64,000 bases of DNA. Source: Symsagittifera roscoffensis. Lineage: Eukaryota > Xenacoelomorpha > Acoela > Convolutidae. The DNA is taken from contig NC_087066.1 of NCBI RefSeq assembly GCF_963678635.1, forward strand, positions 10,010,723-10,074,722, read 5' to 3'. Positions 51,636-63,923 of this stretch are shown piece after piece. The translations under genes and the position numbers were made by a program. Positions within the stretch are counted from its first letter, which is position 1, and each line of letters starts with the position of its first letter. The notes under the pieces were generated by a model. The model was not told where the DNA came from, searched no databases, and was given only the letters and a program-made list of their open reading frames with translations.

Positions 51636-54308
51636 TTTGAATTAGCGCAACAGAATGACGACCATCTTCAATCATCAGAAATACAATGAGATTTAGCAAT
51701 TTTTTTTGTCTATAGAAATATGTTTTCAAACTGCAATAGAGCTGAAGGATTTTTAAAATACACTACCACAACAAAAAATTTGAATGGACAATTCAACAGG
51801 TTTTGAAAATAAAATCAGCTAAGACTGAACAAACTTTAAATTTATTCGAATGTTCATCGCTAAATCCAGATTCTCTAGCGAAACAGAACTACGACTCTCC
51901 ACGCTATTAAAAGAACGCACAGCAATTGAATATGCAGTTATTAGTTCAATTTTTTACGTATGAAAAAAACTCATCACCATATACGAAAGTCCCATCCTAA
52001 GTTTTTGTTTTTACGCAAAACATTTTCAAACCAACACTTTTACAGAATCTAATAAAAATTATCCAAACTTCAAAATTCACATATAGTTCAAACTGGAGGA
52101 GAATCCTTAGTTTTACGCAAGCCATAAAATAAAACGCGAGCCCTGCCTGGATTTAGGAAAATAACAGTACAAATACCAAAAAATATTAATACTTCTCTCC
52201 AAAGATGAAACATTGCCACAAATTGACAAATTGAAATGCAGCGAAAATAGTTGAAACAAAATGAATCACTAGCATAAAACACTTCAATCAATAAAAATAA
52301 TGTCATTGTAATCACTATCAATTTGATTCCGCAGTAAACACTACAATCAAAACCATAGATATTCACCAATGGGAAAAATAACGCAAAACTTAAACTAAAT
52401 AAAGATTAATTCAAAAAATGAGTGCCGATGAGAAAAAATCAAAACATAACCGTTGGTAAAAAAAACTCAATAGATCACTTTATCAAGATTTATATTTCAA
52501 TAAATTATTTGAATATAAAGAACTCATTGAGTATGTGCCACTAAAGCAAGGAAAAAATATTTTCTGGAAGGATCATTATCCTTGTCTCAAAATATTATCC
52601 CATTTTAGGCCAACTGGAATCATGATATCAACACAAGACTAGACCAATAATATCAAATACACTAAGAAAAAGATTTAATAAACTCTCGAAATAGTTTTTA
52701 AAAAATTCAAAAACCAGAACAACCTGAATACAAATGATTTGCAAAACCATTTCCAGATAGAACAATCTCTTTTTTATAAGTAAGTTAAATCTTTGCAGCA
52801 GTCAAGCAAATACACTGAGCAGAAGCAAAAAAACAATTGATTTTATTCAAATTGTTTATTCTCCAAACAACCCAATATGGTCAAACACACTAAGGATTGA
52901 TTGTATAATAATTCAACCAAACAAATTGAAAAAAAATAGTTAAACATGAATTCAGAAAACTAAGTCTTTTTTTTCAATCACAGAAAGTTACTTGACCCTG
53001 AAGGACCAGTATCACCCTCATCAGAAGAAGATCAAAATAACAAAAATATACAATAATCATTTACACACTTCGTAGCACTCAATCCAGTACCACAATGTTA
53101 TATTTATAATGCTACCATGTTTTTTGAACAATGATTATCAAAGTTTGGATAACCCGACTTAATCACAAACAGCGGAACATACTTTTTTTAAATCGAGAAA
53201 CAATTACTTTATGCCTATTTATTCTTTTTAAGACCAGATCTCATGCTTCTTATGTTTTATGTCGTCGGCAGATATTTACAAAAATCTTAAGAATTGTCAC
53301 AGAGTGTAAAATAATTTTCCAATGCCTACAACTTACAAATTACTCCAAAAATAGGCTTATCACCATGTGAACATTTTTTATGTCAAACACCAAAACAAAA
53401 TATAACATAAATTTTTACACAAAATCCTACAGAAATTCAAAAAGTAATCTAAATATTACAAACAGACGAACACATGCATGATAACATCGCCCATTTTTTA
53501 AAAAATTTGCTTCAGTCTGTTATAGTTTTTGTAAATAAAATGAAAAAAACGTTCAGTTTTTTCTCAGCACAAACTCAAAACAAAAATTGAGACAACTATT
53601 AGCCGCTTATTAAAAAAAAGTTTCAGTAAAAAAGCCTAAAGACAAGACCTACCTATAAAGCCCAGCCTTTATCAACAATTCTTATCAACAGTTTCACCCT
53701 TTCCTGGCAAAACTTTCCTGTATGTTAAGCCTAAATTGCTTTCGTTTCAGCGAATGATCTGATAACATAACAAATTCGCGCATTGACCCAAACATGAAAA
53801 AGTGTCAAAAGCAAATCATAAACAATAAACTTTGACCGTGAGTATTGTTCTAGAATTCCACGGTTACATGAGTGTCTCCTGCTTGTTTTTTCACTCAATA
53901 AGTCTGGTCATTACTGTAATCAAAGAACCTAATAAAAAACTTGTGATTCTTCTTGCAAATTTTGAAAAAGAAAATGTTTTTGAAGTCTACGCAGTCTACA
54001 AACCGACAGCTACAAATCATCCAATTTGGTGACTTTTTCTTTTGGTTATATTTCGCACATAAAAAAGCCATTAGCTTTGCGTGATTTGGCGTGGTTTTTG
54101 AGACCCAACCTAATTTTGTTTTAAGTCAATTATTGACTCCTAGAAAAAACAAAAATTATAAAATCAAAAATTTCACATATTTTAATAAAACTTAATGCTT
54201 TACTGTTTTTTTGCGAGGATAAGCCATTAAATTACGAATGATGCGTTTCAATATTTGTTAAAGAAAGTGAAATGCATTAAATGTTTAGAAAATTCGTGAT
54301 GCTCTTAA
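51636..54308. other. No gene seen
   Basis: A-rich plus strand. Frames at 52088-52369 (minus) and 53131-53370 (plus) are hydrophobic or low-complexity and match nothing I recognise. Confidence 0.35.
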
Positions 54309-54754
54309 TTGTTCCGACTTTCGATACGAAAGTAACGGAATTTTTTTGCTCGGGCTGAGTTTTTTTTCTTCAGACAAACTTCGACTTTTTAACTAGCCAT
54401 TTTTGACAGATTTTTTTAATCATTAAAACGGTATTGTTGTCTTGAGCTTAAATTTGAAAAGATATTTTACCTGTGATCATTTTTCGTAAAGTAATTGGGG
54501 TTTAAAGGTTGCCACTTTGGCCAATTTGGGACAATTAACGCGCGATACATTTAATTTCCGACAATTAGCGAAATTAATTCTTTTGTACTTTATATGGCGT
54601 GTGGAGGGATGATTTCATAAAAAAAAATTCAAATTTTAGAGTTTTTTTTTTCATTTCATTTTATTACATTTAATTTTTCTTTGTTACTACTGCTCGATAA
54701 ACCTCAAAGGGCATTCGGAACATTCAAGGCTTTGCCTTGATACGCGCAGTCTTG
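54309..54754 (+). repeat. R1 repeat, first of a head-to-tail pair
   Basis: Starts TTGTTCCGACTTTCG and ends GCGCAGTCTTG. It lacks ~80 bp around the 'tttcgcgctattaacgcgtaag' block. Confidence 0.7.
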
Positions 54755-55277
54755 TTGTTCCGACTTCCGATACGAAAATAACGGAATATTTGTGCTCGGG
54801 GTGGGTTTTTTTTTCTTCAGACAAATTTGGACTTTTTAACTAGCCATTTTTGACGGATTTTTTAAATATTATTCAAAAGGTATTGTTATCTTGAGCTTGA
54901 ATTTAAAAAGATATTTCACTTGTGGTCCTTTTTCGTAAAGTTATTGGGGTTTAAAGATTGCTATTTTGGTCAAATTGGGACAATTAACGCGCGATATATT
55001 TAGCGCTATTAACGCGTAAGCGGAGAGTTAATCCGTCTTAAAATCGTTTCAAATTGCTTGAAAGAAGCTTATTTGCCATAATTGATTTGTTACAAGGAGC
55101 GAAATTTATCCTTTTGTACTTTGTGGGGCGTGTGGGGGGATGATTTTCATAATAATTTTCAAATTTTAGAAAAAAAAATTCTTTTTATTTTTATTATATT
55201 AAGTTTTTCTATGTTATTACTGCTCCATAAAACCTTAAACGGCAGTTGGAACATTCATACGGATACGAGCAGTCTTG
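54755..55277 (+). repeat. R1 repeat, second of a head-to-tail pair
   Basis: Begins exactly where the first ends (CTTG|TTGTTCCGAC), fixing both termini of the family. It ends ACGAGCAGTCTTG. The 3' hairpin loop region is partly deleted (CATTCATACGGATACGAG). Confidence 0.7.
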
Positions 55278-55451
55278 TTGTGTTTTGTTTCTATGTGCAA
55301 CTAACTTGCTGCGTAAAAAGAAATTGATTCGGAGCTCAAAAAGGACGAAAAACGAGCTGTTCATTTAAATTAACTTATAGACAAAACTGATGAGAGAAAA
55401 GTAGTTACAAAATTTCACTCAGGTATGAGTTACTACAACTGTATTCATTTT

Positions 55452-55674
55452 TCAAGGACAGTCAATCAATTCAGTTTTTCGGAAGACAACTTCGAAGCAA
55501 CTGTACGGCCCGTGCTCCTTTCTGTCTGTCACGACCATGTTGGGGTCCCACGAGATGAGTTTGAAGCCATGCTGACTCAGCAGTTTGGTGAGTTCCGCGT
55601 AGCGTTGGAAAAGTTTCCCGTTCTGGCCCTGGTGGAATTCAATCCCAATCTGTTTAACATGGGCCAATGAGCCA
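55452..55674 (-). CDS. Terminal exon of a Methyltransf_22/METTL24-like protein
   Basis: An acceptor CAAACTTTTTAG precedes 55674, and the frame is open to TGA at 55452-55454 (74 codons). The peptide HVKQIGIEFHQ ... YAELTKLLSQHGFKLISWDPN ... PYSCFEVVFRK has the signature of the C-terminal part of the Methyltransf_22/METTL24-like fold: a 'vkQigiEfH' strand, a helix, 'GFkl', an Asn, and a final 'Y-x-CFE-x-x-F' strand. In characterised relatives the fold binds S-adenosylmethionine. The substrate here is unknown. Composition is GC-rich relative to its surroundings. Upstream exons should lie at higher coordinates on the minus strand. I could not find them before the N gap. It cannot be joined to the exons at 1.6-7.8 kb, because those begin a gene that reads further left. 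Confidence 0.7.
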
Positions 55675-56840
55675 CTAAAAAGTTTGAACAATTGATCAAG
55701 GAAAAACGTGATATACTTTGAACTCCTGTTGTTTTAAAATTAATCAAAATCCAATCTAGTGAATGATGTATATTTAAAAAACTTTATCTTTAGAACTTTT
55801 GAAAAGTCCTTTTTTTCTAGAAGTTTCTGAAACACACATGAAAAATTCATTTTACTATTGTATACGTACGCTTCAAAATTGACCAATACAAGACCAAGCT
55901 AAGTTTATAAGAAGAAGCAGGGATTAGTTTTGTGGGCAACTAAAATCCGGTACAAATATTTCTAAAAACAATTTGCAATAAAAGTCTGAAAATGATGCCA
56001 GAGACAATTTTTATATGGAATCTATATCACTCACGGAAACCCAAGCTTGGCGTTTTTTTATTGCCGACAGCCCAAGTTTCTCCTTTTCAGCATGATCGGT
56101 TCTCCCGTGGGGGAGATATGTGTTATATATAGTAGATATTTTGCCATAGCGGGACACACCCTGAATGCCTGGTTCATTAGCCTACGGTCGCTCGAGCATG
56201 CGTGTTGTACATTCTCATTAGCGGGCTGCCTATAAGCTTAGCGCAGGGTCCTAGTGCCTCAATTTTCTCAGACAATAGTTGCAGTACAAAATTGAAGTTT
56301 TTCCCCGAAAATTTTTGGTTGTGTAAAATTAAAGATAGCCAACAGACAATTGAAAAGTTTTGGTCGTGGAGACTTAAAAAATTTATCGCGCTTCAAGCAT
56401 AAAATTGTGGCCATGAAGCTCTCTTAATTTCAATATATAACTTTATATTGCTACTCCTTTGATTTAAACCAAATCAAACTGGAATATACGAACCAATTAG
56501 TTAACGTTTTATTCCACTGGGAAATCTAAAATCTAGAAGATAGTTTTAAAGTTAGGGTTTTTTAAAGTTTCTGTGTCAACCATTTTTAATCATGTAAGAA
56601 GTATAAATGATGTAAATTGAAAAACAAATCGCGAAAAAATAAAAGATTTATTGTAACCAGACTTTAGATTTTTGACCAGAAACGGATTAAAAAACAAAAC
56701 AATAAGAAAGCAAAAAACAGTAAGCAGCATTTGGGGCAATTTTCTGCAAAATAATAATCAATGACAGCAGAACGTTTCAACTTAGAATTTATGAGACAAA
56801 CTAACTTTTGGATCCATTCAGGAATGCTGTTTCTCTCCTC
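55675..56840. other. No gene identified
   Basis: A GC-richer patch at 56040-56260 has no recognisable domain on either strand. A short frame starts with an ATG at 56761 (after TTTCTGCAAAATAATAATCA) and runs into the N gap, so it cannot be judged. Confidence 0.35.
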
Positions 56841-57040
56841 NNNNNNNNNNNNNNNNNNNNNNNNNNNNNNNNNNNNNNNNNNNNNNNNNNNNNNNNNNNN
56901 NNNNNNNNNNNNNNNNNNNNNNNNNNNNNNNNNNNNNNNNNNNNNNNNNNNNNNNNNNNNNNNNNNNNNNNNNNNNNNNNNNNNNNNNNNNNNNNNNNNN
57001 NNNNNNNNNNNNNNNNNNNNNNNNNNNNNNNNNNNNNNNN
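56841..57040. other. Assembly gap, 200 N
   Basis: Exactly 200 N. It ends directly at the first visible unit of the ~1-kb tandem array, so array length and left boundary are unknown. Confidence 0.99.
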
Positions 57041-60000
57041 AACCGTGATCACAGGACGACTAGACTTGAGGTTAAGGGCTGTTTTTAAGTACTTTTGAAT
57101 TGTTTGTTATTCTTTGATTTGCAGATTTTAGGGATGAAAATATTAGGCAATAATATTATTTTTTGGTCTGAACTCGATTTCTTAAATTTGTTGCTGTATT
57201 TGAAAAGTGATTTGTTTTTTATTTATAATCAGACAAAAACTTGGCAATTTTTCTTCTATGATTACATTTTGCTAAAAAGCAATTGAGCTATTGTTTTTAC
57301 GAGTATATTCATTTTTTTGCTAAATTGCTTCTCAATTTAACTTTTGTTGGTTTATTGTGTATACTATAAACACTATTATGTGTTTATAGTATATATCTGA
57401 TGTTTAAAGTATATTTTAGAAAGGAAAAATGTCTGAAAACGGTTTGATAAATTTTTTTTGCCGACATATGTTAATGTCATGGTGGGCAATTTATGTGATT
57501 TGATTTTTTTTACAACCACATAAGCAAAATTATTTTTAAGTATCAAATTTTTCAAAAATTCAAAAAAAATTTTAAAAATTAAAAAAATCTTTTTGTACAA
57601 GAACTGTTTTCTATTTGGCCTATTTGACTATGACTGTCGAATATGCGATATTTCAATTTTTCCACTCAAATAATGACAACGTTTTCTGATAAAAAACTGT
57701 TTTTCGTTTCAAAGACTATGGTCGGAACATTTTGGGCCATTTGCAGAGTAACCGGATATCCTTGTTTCTATCTGTCAGCGGCCCGATAGGTATCGCTTAT
57801 CAAAGCTTCATGCAAAATATATACACTGTTTTTTCGATTTTCTTATTGCCTTTGTTTGTAATCAGTTCAAGTCGACTTCAGTTAAAGTTGGTCCTGATTT
57901 ATCTGTTTCTTCACAGTTTATCTTTCATCGCAGTGCTTAAAATTAACTCTAGGTTCAATAATGACTTACATTTTTCAACTGTAGTTTGTTTTTTAAACTT
58001 TTTTTCTCTCTGACAATTTAGAGTAACCGTGAAGACAGGACTACTAGAGTTGAGGTTATTAGTTGTTTTCAAGGATTTTTGAATTGTTTGTTATTCTTTG
58101 ATTTACAGATATTAGGGCTGAATATTTTAACCAAAAACATTAATTTTTGGCCTGAACTCGATATCTTAAATTTGTTGTTGTATCTAAAAATTATATGGTT
58201 TTCATTTGTAACAAGACAAAAACTTGGCATTTTTTTTCTATGATTACATTTTGCTAACAAGCAATTGAGCTATTATTTTTTCGAGTATATGAATTTTCTG
58301 CAAAATTGCTTCTCAATTTCAATTATTGGTGTATTGTCTCTGAAAAATTAGAGTAACCGTGATGACAGGACGACTAGAGTTGAGGTTATTAGTTGTTTTA
58401 CGTGTTTTTGAATTGTTGGTTATTCTTTGATTTACAGATTTTGAGGATGAAAATTTTAACCAAAAGTATTGATTTTTGGCCTGAATTCGATTTCTTAAAT
58501 TTGTTGCTGTATCAAAAAAGTTATTTGTTTTTCATTTATAATAAGACAAAAAATTGGCAATTTTTCTTCTACGATTACATTTTGCTAAAAATCAATTGAG
58601 CTATTGTTTTTTCGAGTATACTCATTTTTTTTGCTAAATTGCTTCTCAATACAATTATTATTGGTTTTTGGTTTATTGTGTATACTATAAACACTATTAT
58701 GTGTTCATAGTATATATCTGATGTTTAAAAGTTCTTTTTGATAAGAAAAATGTCTGAAAACTGTTTGATTAAAAATTTTTAGCCGACATATGTTAATGTC
58801 AATGTGGGCAATTAATGTGATTTTAATTTTTTGAAACTAATTTTAAGCGCCGTTTTAAGAATCAAATTTTTCAAAAATTCAAAGTGGTTTTTAAAATTGT
58901 AGAAAAAATTTTTGTACAAAAACTGTTTTCTATTTGACTTATTTGACTATGACTGTCAAATATGGAAATTTCAATTTTTCCACCCAAAAAAACGACACCC
59001 GTTTCCTGGTAAAAAAACTGTTTTTCGTTTCAAAGACTATGGTCGGAACATTTTTGGCAATTTGCACAGTAACCGGATATCCTTGTTTCTATCTGTCAGC
59101 GGCCCGATAGGTATCGCATATCAAAATCTTGCAAAATATCTACACTGTTTTTTTGATTGCCTTATTGCTCTTGTTTGTAATCAGTTCAAGTCGACCTCAG
59201 TTAAAGTTTGATCAATGAGTACTCGCTGGTCCTAATTTATCTGTTTCATCGCGTTGCTTAAAATTAACCCTAGGTTCAATGATGACTTACATTTTTCAAC
59301 TGTAGTTTGTTTTTTAACCTTTTTCTCTCTCTGACAATTTAGAGTAACCGTGTAGACAGGACTACTAGCGTTGAGGTTATTGGTTGTTCTTAAGTGTTTT
59401 TTGAATTGTTTGTTATTCGTTGATTTACAGATATTAGGTATGAATATTTTAACCAAAAATATTATTTTTGGCCCGAACTCGATATCTTAAATTTGTTGTT
59501 GTATCTAAAAAGTTATTTGATAAAAATTTTTTTAGCCGACATATGTTAATGTCAAGGTGGGCAAATAATTTGATTTTAAGTTTTTTACAAGAAAAACTAA
59601 TTTTAAGTGCCGTTATAAGAATCAAATTTTTCAAAAAATTCAAAAAAGTTTTAAGAATTGTAAAAAAAACTTTGTAGAAAACCGTTTTCCATTTGGCCTA
59701 TTTGACTATGACTGTCGAATATGGAAATTTCAATTTTTCCACCCAAAACAACGACACAGTTTTCTGATAAAAAAAATTGTTTTTTGTTTCAAAGACAATG
59801 GTCGGGACGTTCTGGGCCATTTGTCGGATATCCTTGTTTCTATCTGTCAGCGGACCCTTAGGTATCGCTTATCAAAGCTTCATGCAAAATATCTACACTG
59901 TTTTTTCGATTGCCTTATTGGCCTTGTTTGTAATCAGTTCAAGTCGACTTCGGTTAAATATTGATCAATGAGTACTCGCTGGTCCTAATTTTTTATTTCT

Positions 60001-62740
60001 TCACAGTTTATCTTTCATCGCGTTGCTTAAAATTAACTCTAGGTTCAATGATGACATATGTTTTTTTCAATTTTATTTTGTTTTTTATCCTTTTTCTCTC
60101 TCTGAAAATTTAGAGTAACCGTGATGACAGAACGACTACAGTTGAGGTTATTGGTAGTTTTTTAAGTATTTTTGAATTGTTTGTTGTTTTTTAATTTACA
60201 GATTTTAGATATGAAAAGTTTAACCAAAAAAATTGATATTTAAATTTGTTGTTTTATCTAAAAAGTTATTTGTTTTCAATTTATAACAAGACAAAAACTT
60301 GGCAATTTTTTTCTATGATTACTTTTTGCTAAAAAGCAATTGAGCTTTTGTTTTTTCGAGTATATCATTTTTCTGCTATTTGCTTCTCAATTAACTATTA
60401 TTGGTGTATTGTGTATACTATAAACACTCTTATGTGTTTACAGTATATATCTGATATTTAAGGTAATTTTTAGTTAAGAAAAAGTTCTGAAAACGGTTTG
60501 ATAAAATAGTCGTTTCAAAGACAATAGTCGGAATATTCTGGGCCATTTGTACAGTAACTGAATATCCTTGTTTCTACCTGTCAGCGGCCCATTAGGTATC
60601 GCTTTATCAAAAATCTTGCAAAATATCTACACTGTTTTTTCGATTGCCTTATTGCTCTTGTTTGTAATCAGTTCAAGACGACCTTCAGTTAAAGTTTGAT
60701 CAATGAGTACTCGCTGGTCCTAATTTATCTGTTTCTTCACAGTTTATCTTTCATCGCGTTGCTTAACATTAACTCTAGGTTCAATGATGACTTACATTTT
60801 TCACATTTTTCAACTTTAGTTTGTTTTTTAACCGTTTTCTCTCTCTGAAAAATTAGAGTAACCGTGATGACAGGACGACTAGAGTTGAGGTTATTAGTTG
60901 TTTAACGTGTTTTTGAATTGTTGGTTATTCTTTGATTTACAGATTTTGAGGATGAAAATTTTAACCAAAAGTATTGATTTTTGGCTTGAAATCGATTTCT
61001 TAAATTTGTTGCTGTATTTAAAAAGTTATTTGTTTTTCATTTATAATAAGACAAAAAATTGGCAAATTTTCTTCTATGATTATATTTTGCTAAAAAGCAA
61101 TTGAGCTATTGTTTTTTCGAGTATACTCATTTTTTTTTGCTAAATTGCTTCTCAATTCAACTATTATTGGTTTTTGTTTTATTATGAATAGTATAAACAC
61201 TATTATGTGTTCATAGTATAAATCTGATGTTTAAAAATTATTTTTCATAAGAAAAATGTCTGAAAACTGTTTGATAAAATTTTTTTAGCCGACATATGAT
61301 AATGTCAAGGCGGGCAATTAATGTGATTTTAATTTTTTAAAACCAATTTTAAGCGCCGTTATAAGAATCAAATTTTTCAAAAATTCAAAGTAATTTTAAA
61401 AATTGTAGAAAAAATTTTTGAACAAAAACTGTTTTCTTTTTGGCCTATTTGACTATGACTGTCAAATATAGAAATTTCAGTTTTTCCACCCAAAAAAACG
61501 ACACCGATTTCTGGTAAAAAAAATGTTTTTCGTTTCAAAGACAATGATCGGAACATTCTGGGCCATTTGTACAGTAACCGGATATCCTTGTTTCTATCTG
61601 TCAGCGGCCCGATAGGTATCGCTTATCAAAAATCTTGCAAAATATCTACACTGTTTTTTTGATTGCCTTATTGCTCTTGTTTGTAATCAGTTCAAGTCGA
61701 CCTCAGTTAAAGTTTGATCAATGAGTACTCGCTGGTCCTAATTTATCTGTTTCTTCACAGTTTATCTTTCATCGCGTTGCTTAACATTAACTCTAGGTTC
61801 AATGATGACTTACATTTTTCACATTTTTCAACTTTAGTTTGTTTCTTAACCTTTTTCTCTCTCTGAAAATATAGAGTAACCGTGATGACAGAACGACTAG
61901 AGTTGATGTTAAGGGTTGTTTTAAGTACTTTTGAATTGTTTCTTATTCTTTGATTTGCAGATTTTAGGGATAAAAATATTAACCAATAATATTAATTTTT
62001 GGTCTGAACTCGATTTCTTAAATTTTTTGCTGTATTTGAAAAGTGATTTGTTTTTTATTTATAATCAGACAAAAACTTGGCAATTTTTCTTCTATGATTA
62101 CATTTTGCTAAAAAGCAATTGAGCTATTGTTTTTACGAGTATATTCATTTTTTTGCTAAATTGCTTCTCAATTTAACTATTATTGGCTTATTGCGTATAC
62201 TATTAACACTATTATGTGTTTATAGTATATATCTGATGTTTAAAAGTTATTTTGATAAGAAAAATGCCTGAAAACTGTTTGATAAAAGTTTTTTAGCCGA
62301 CATATGTTAATGTCAAGGTGGGCAATTAATGTGATTTTAATTTTTAAAACTTATTTTAAGCGCCGTTATAAGAATCAAATTTTTCAAAAATTCGAAGTAG
62401 TTTTAAAAATTGTAGAAAAAAATTTTGTACAAAAATTTGTTTTCTATTTGGCCTATTTGACTATGACTGTCAAAAATGGGAAATTTCAATTTTTCCACCC
62501 AAAAAAACGACGATGTTTTTTGATAAAAAATTGTTTTTTGTTTTAAAGACTATGATTGGAACATTCAATGCTATTTGCACGGTAACCGAATATCCTTGTT
62601 TCTATATGTCAGCGGCCCGATAGGTAATGCTTATCAAAGCTTCATGCAAAAAAACCACTCTATTTTTTCGATTGCCTTATTGCCCTTGTTTGTAATCGGT
62701 TCAAGTCGACTTCATTATAAGTTTGATCAATGAGAGTACT
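57041..62740 (+). repeat. ~1-kb tandem array, seven units, several internally deleted
   Basis: Units begin with GAGTAACCGTGATGACAGGA at about 57041, 58021, 58350, 59340, 60113, 60855 and 61873. Three are about full length (0.98-1.02 kb). Unit 2 is only ~330 bp, and units 4 and 5 are ~750-775 bp. The internal order is 'tttgatttacagatttt', 'ggcaatttttcttctatgatt', the palindrome ACTATAAACAC tattat GTGTTTATAGT, 'gccgacatatg-taatgtcaaggtgggcaa', 'atgactgtc-aatat', 'ctgtcagcggcccgataggtat' and 'gttcaagtcgac'. Four units keep a 63-68 codon frame ending YDYILLKSN or similar, but differences between units change amino acids freely. The last unit grades into the non-tandem flank shared with 31491-32348. 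Confidence 0.85.
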
Positions 62741-63923
62741 CGCTGGCCGTAATTTTGAGTTTTGAATTATAGATTCAGTTTTCGCAGTTTATTCTAACCC
62801 TTGTGGTGTATTCTGTCGCATGTCGGCTGTACTTTACTACTGATTCTGTAATTATTTTTCCCCTCTTTTGTATTCATTTTGGATTGATCGTTGTTCCTCA
62901 ATGATTACTGGAAATTGTTTCCCATGATTGCTATCGGAGCTTTGCAAAATATGTTTGTCCTGATGATGACAATTAACGTTTTTTTGTTTTGATGTGTATT
63001 GACGTTATTATTTGAATTGTCGTTTTGAATTTTTTTTCAAATTTTTTAAAGTTCTATCAGATTTTTTCTATTCTTGGTAGATCTGTCAGGTTATCTGCTG
63101 TTTTATGCTAGTTCACCTGTTGTAGTCGATTTATAGGGGTGCTATCGCTATAATGTTTGTCGTCAATGATTTTTTTCTTTGATTATCATCAGTTCTTGCT
63201 TAATTTATGAAATATATGCTTCTATATATGGTTATTTGATACAAGAAAAAAAAACCAACCATCAAAAAATCCGCAAAAAAGCTCACGTAAACTATTACAA
63301 GGACAGAAAAAATATTAATCGTCGATATAGTATTTATTATTGATTAATTATAGGAATCAAAGCAACAGCAGATTTAGAACACTATTAAATATAGCAGCTA
63401 ATTTGATTAAACTCGGAAGATCGACAAATTTGTTGAAACAGTTATCAACAGTTATCAACAGTTATCAACAGTTACAACTACAGAAATAACCAAAACAGAT
63501 TAAACAGTATTTGAAAATCAAAAGATAACAGCAACCTTTCAAATTTGAAAGACCAACAAAAAAAACATTCTCGTATTTTTATTATTTTACTTACAATCCT
63601 GATCATATTAACTTTGATCATCAAGCAGAAAAACTTACAGACATTGTCAAAAAATGAAAATAGCTACATCAAAAAAAAATGACAAAATTGTTTCAAAGTT
63701 CTAGACACAATAGCTCTGTGCATAAAAGCAACGACAAAGATGCAATTCGTCTAGACGCAAAGCACAACAAATAAATTAATTACAAGATACCGAAAATCTA
63801 CCAAAATCCTGAGAATAGGCATACTTGAAGAGTTTGTAATGATTCCAAAAAAAACGGAAGAAACAGACAGCTACGTGAAAAATATGAAGCTTAAGAAATT
63901 GCATGATCAACTTGATAGAAAAT
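62741..63923 (+). repeat. Duplicon copy 2 with intact Polinton target site
   Basis: Aligns with 32140-32348 joined directly to 45898-46730. At 62934-62948 the sequence reads GATTGCTATCGGAGC, with a single GCTATC and no insertion. A 12-bp tandem repeat (ACAGTTATCAAC, about four units) at 63437-63478 is unique to this copy. Confidence 0.85.

Noticed and set aside
55425-55670. 81-codon plus-strand frame
   Set aside because: It is the antisense of the well-supported terminal exon 55452-55674. The splice acceptor and family-like motifs are on the minus strand.
56761-57098. Frames running through the N gap
   Set aside because: Their length is created by Ns. Only ~26 codons before the gap are real sequence.
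57095-62122. 63-68 codon frames kept in four units of the ~1-kb array
   Set aside because: Differences between units change amino acids without restraint and three units lack the frame, so I see no sign of selection for a protein.
63437-63478. CRISPR-like array
   Set aside because: It is a 12-bp perfect tandem repeat without spacers in a eukaryotic sequence. No array in the window has unique spacers.
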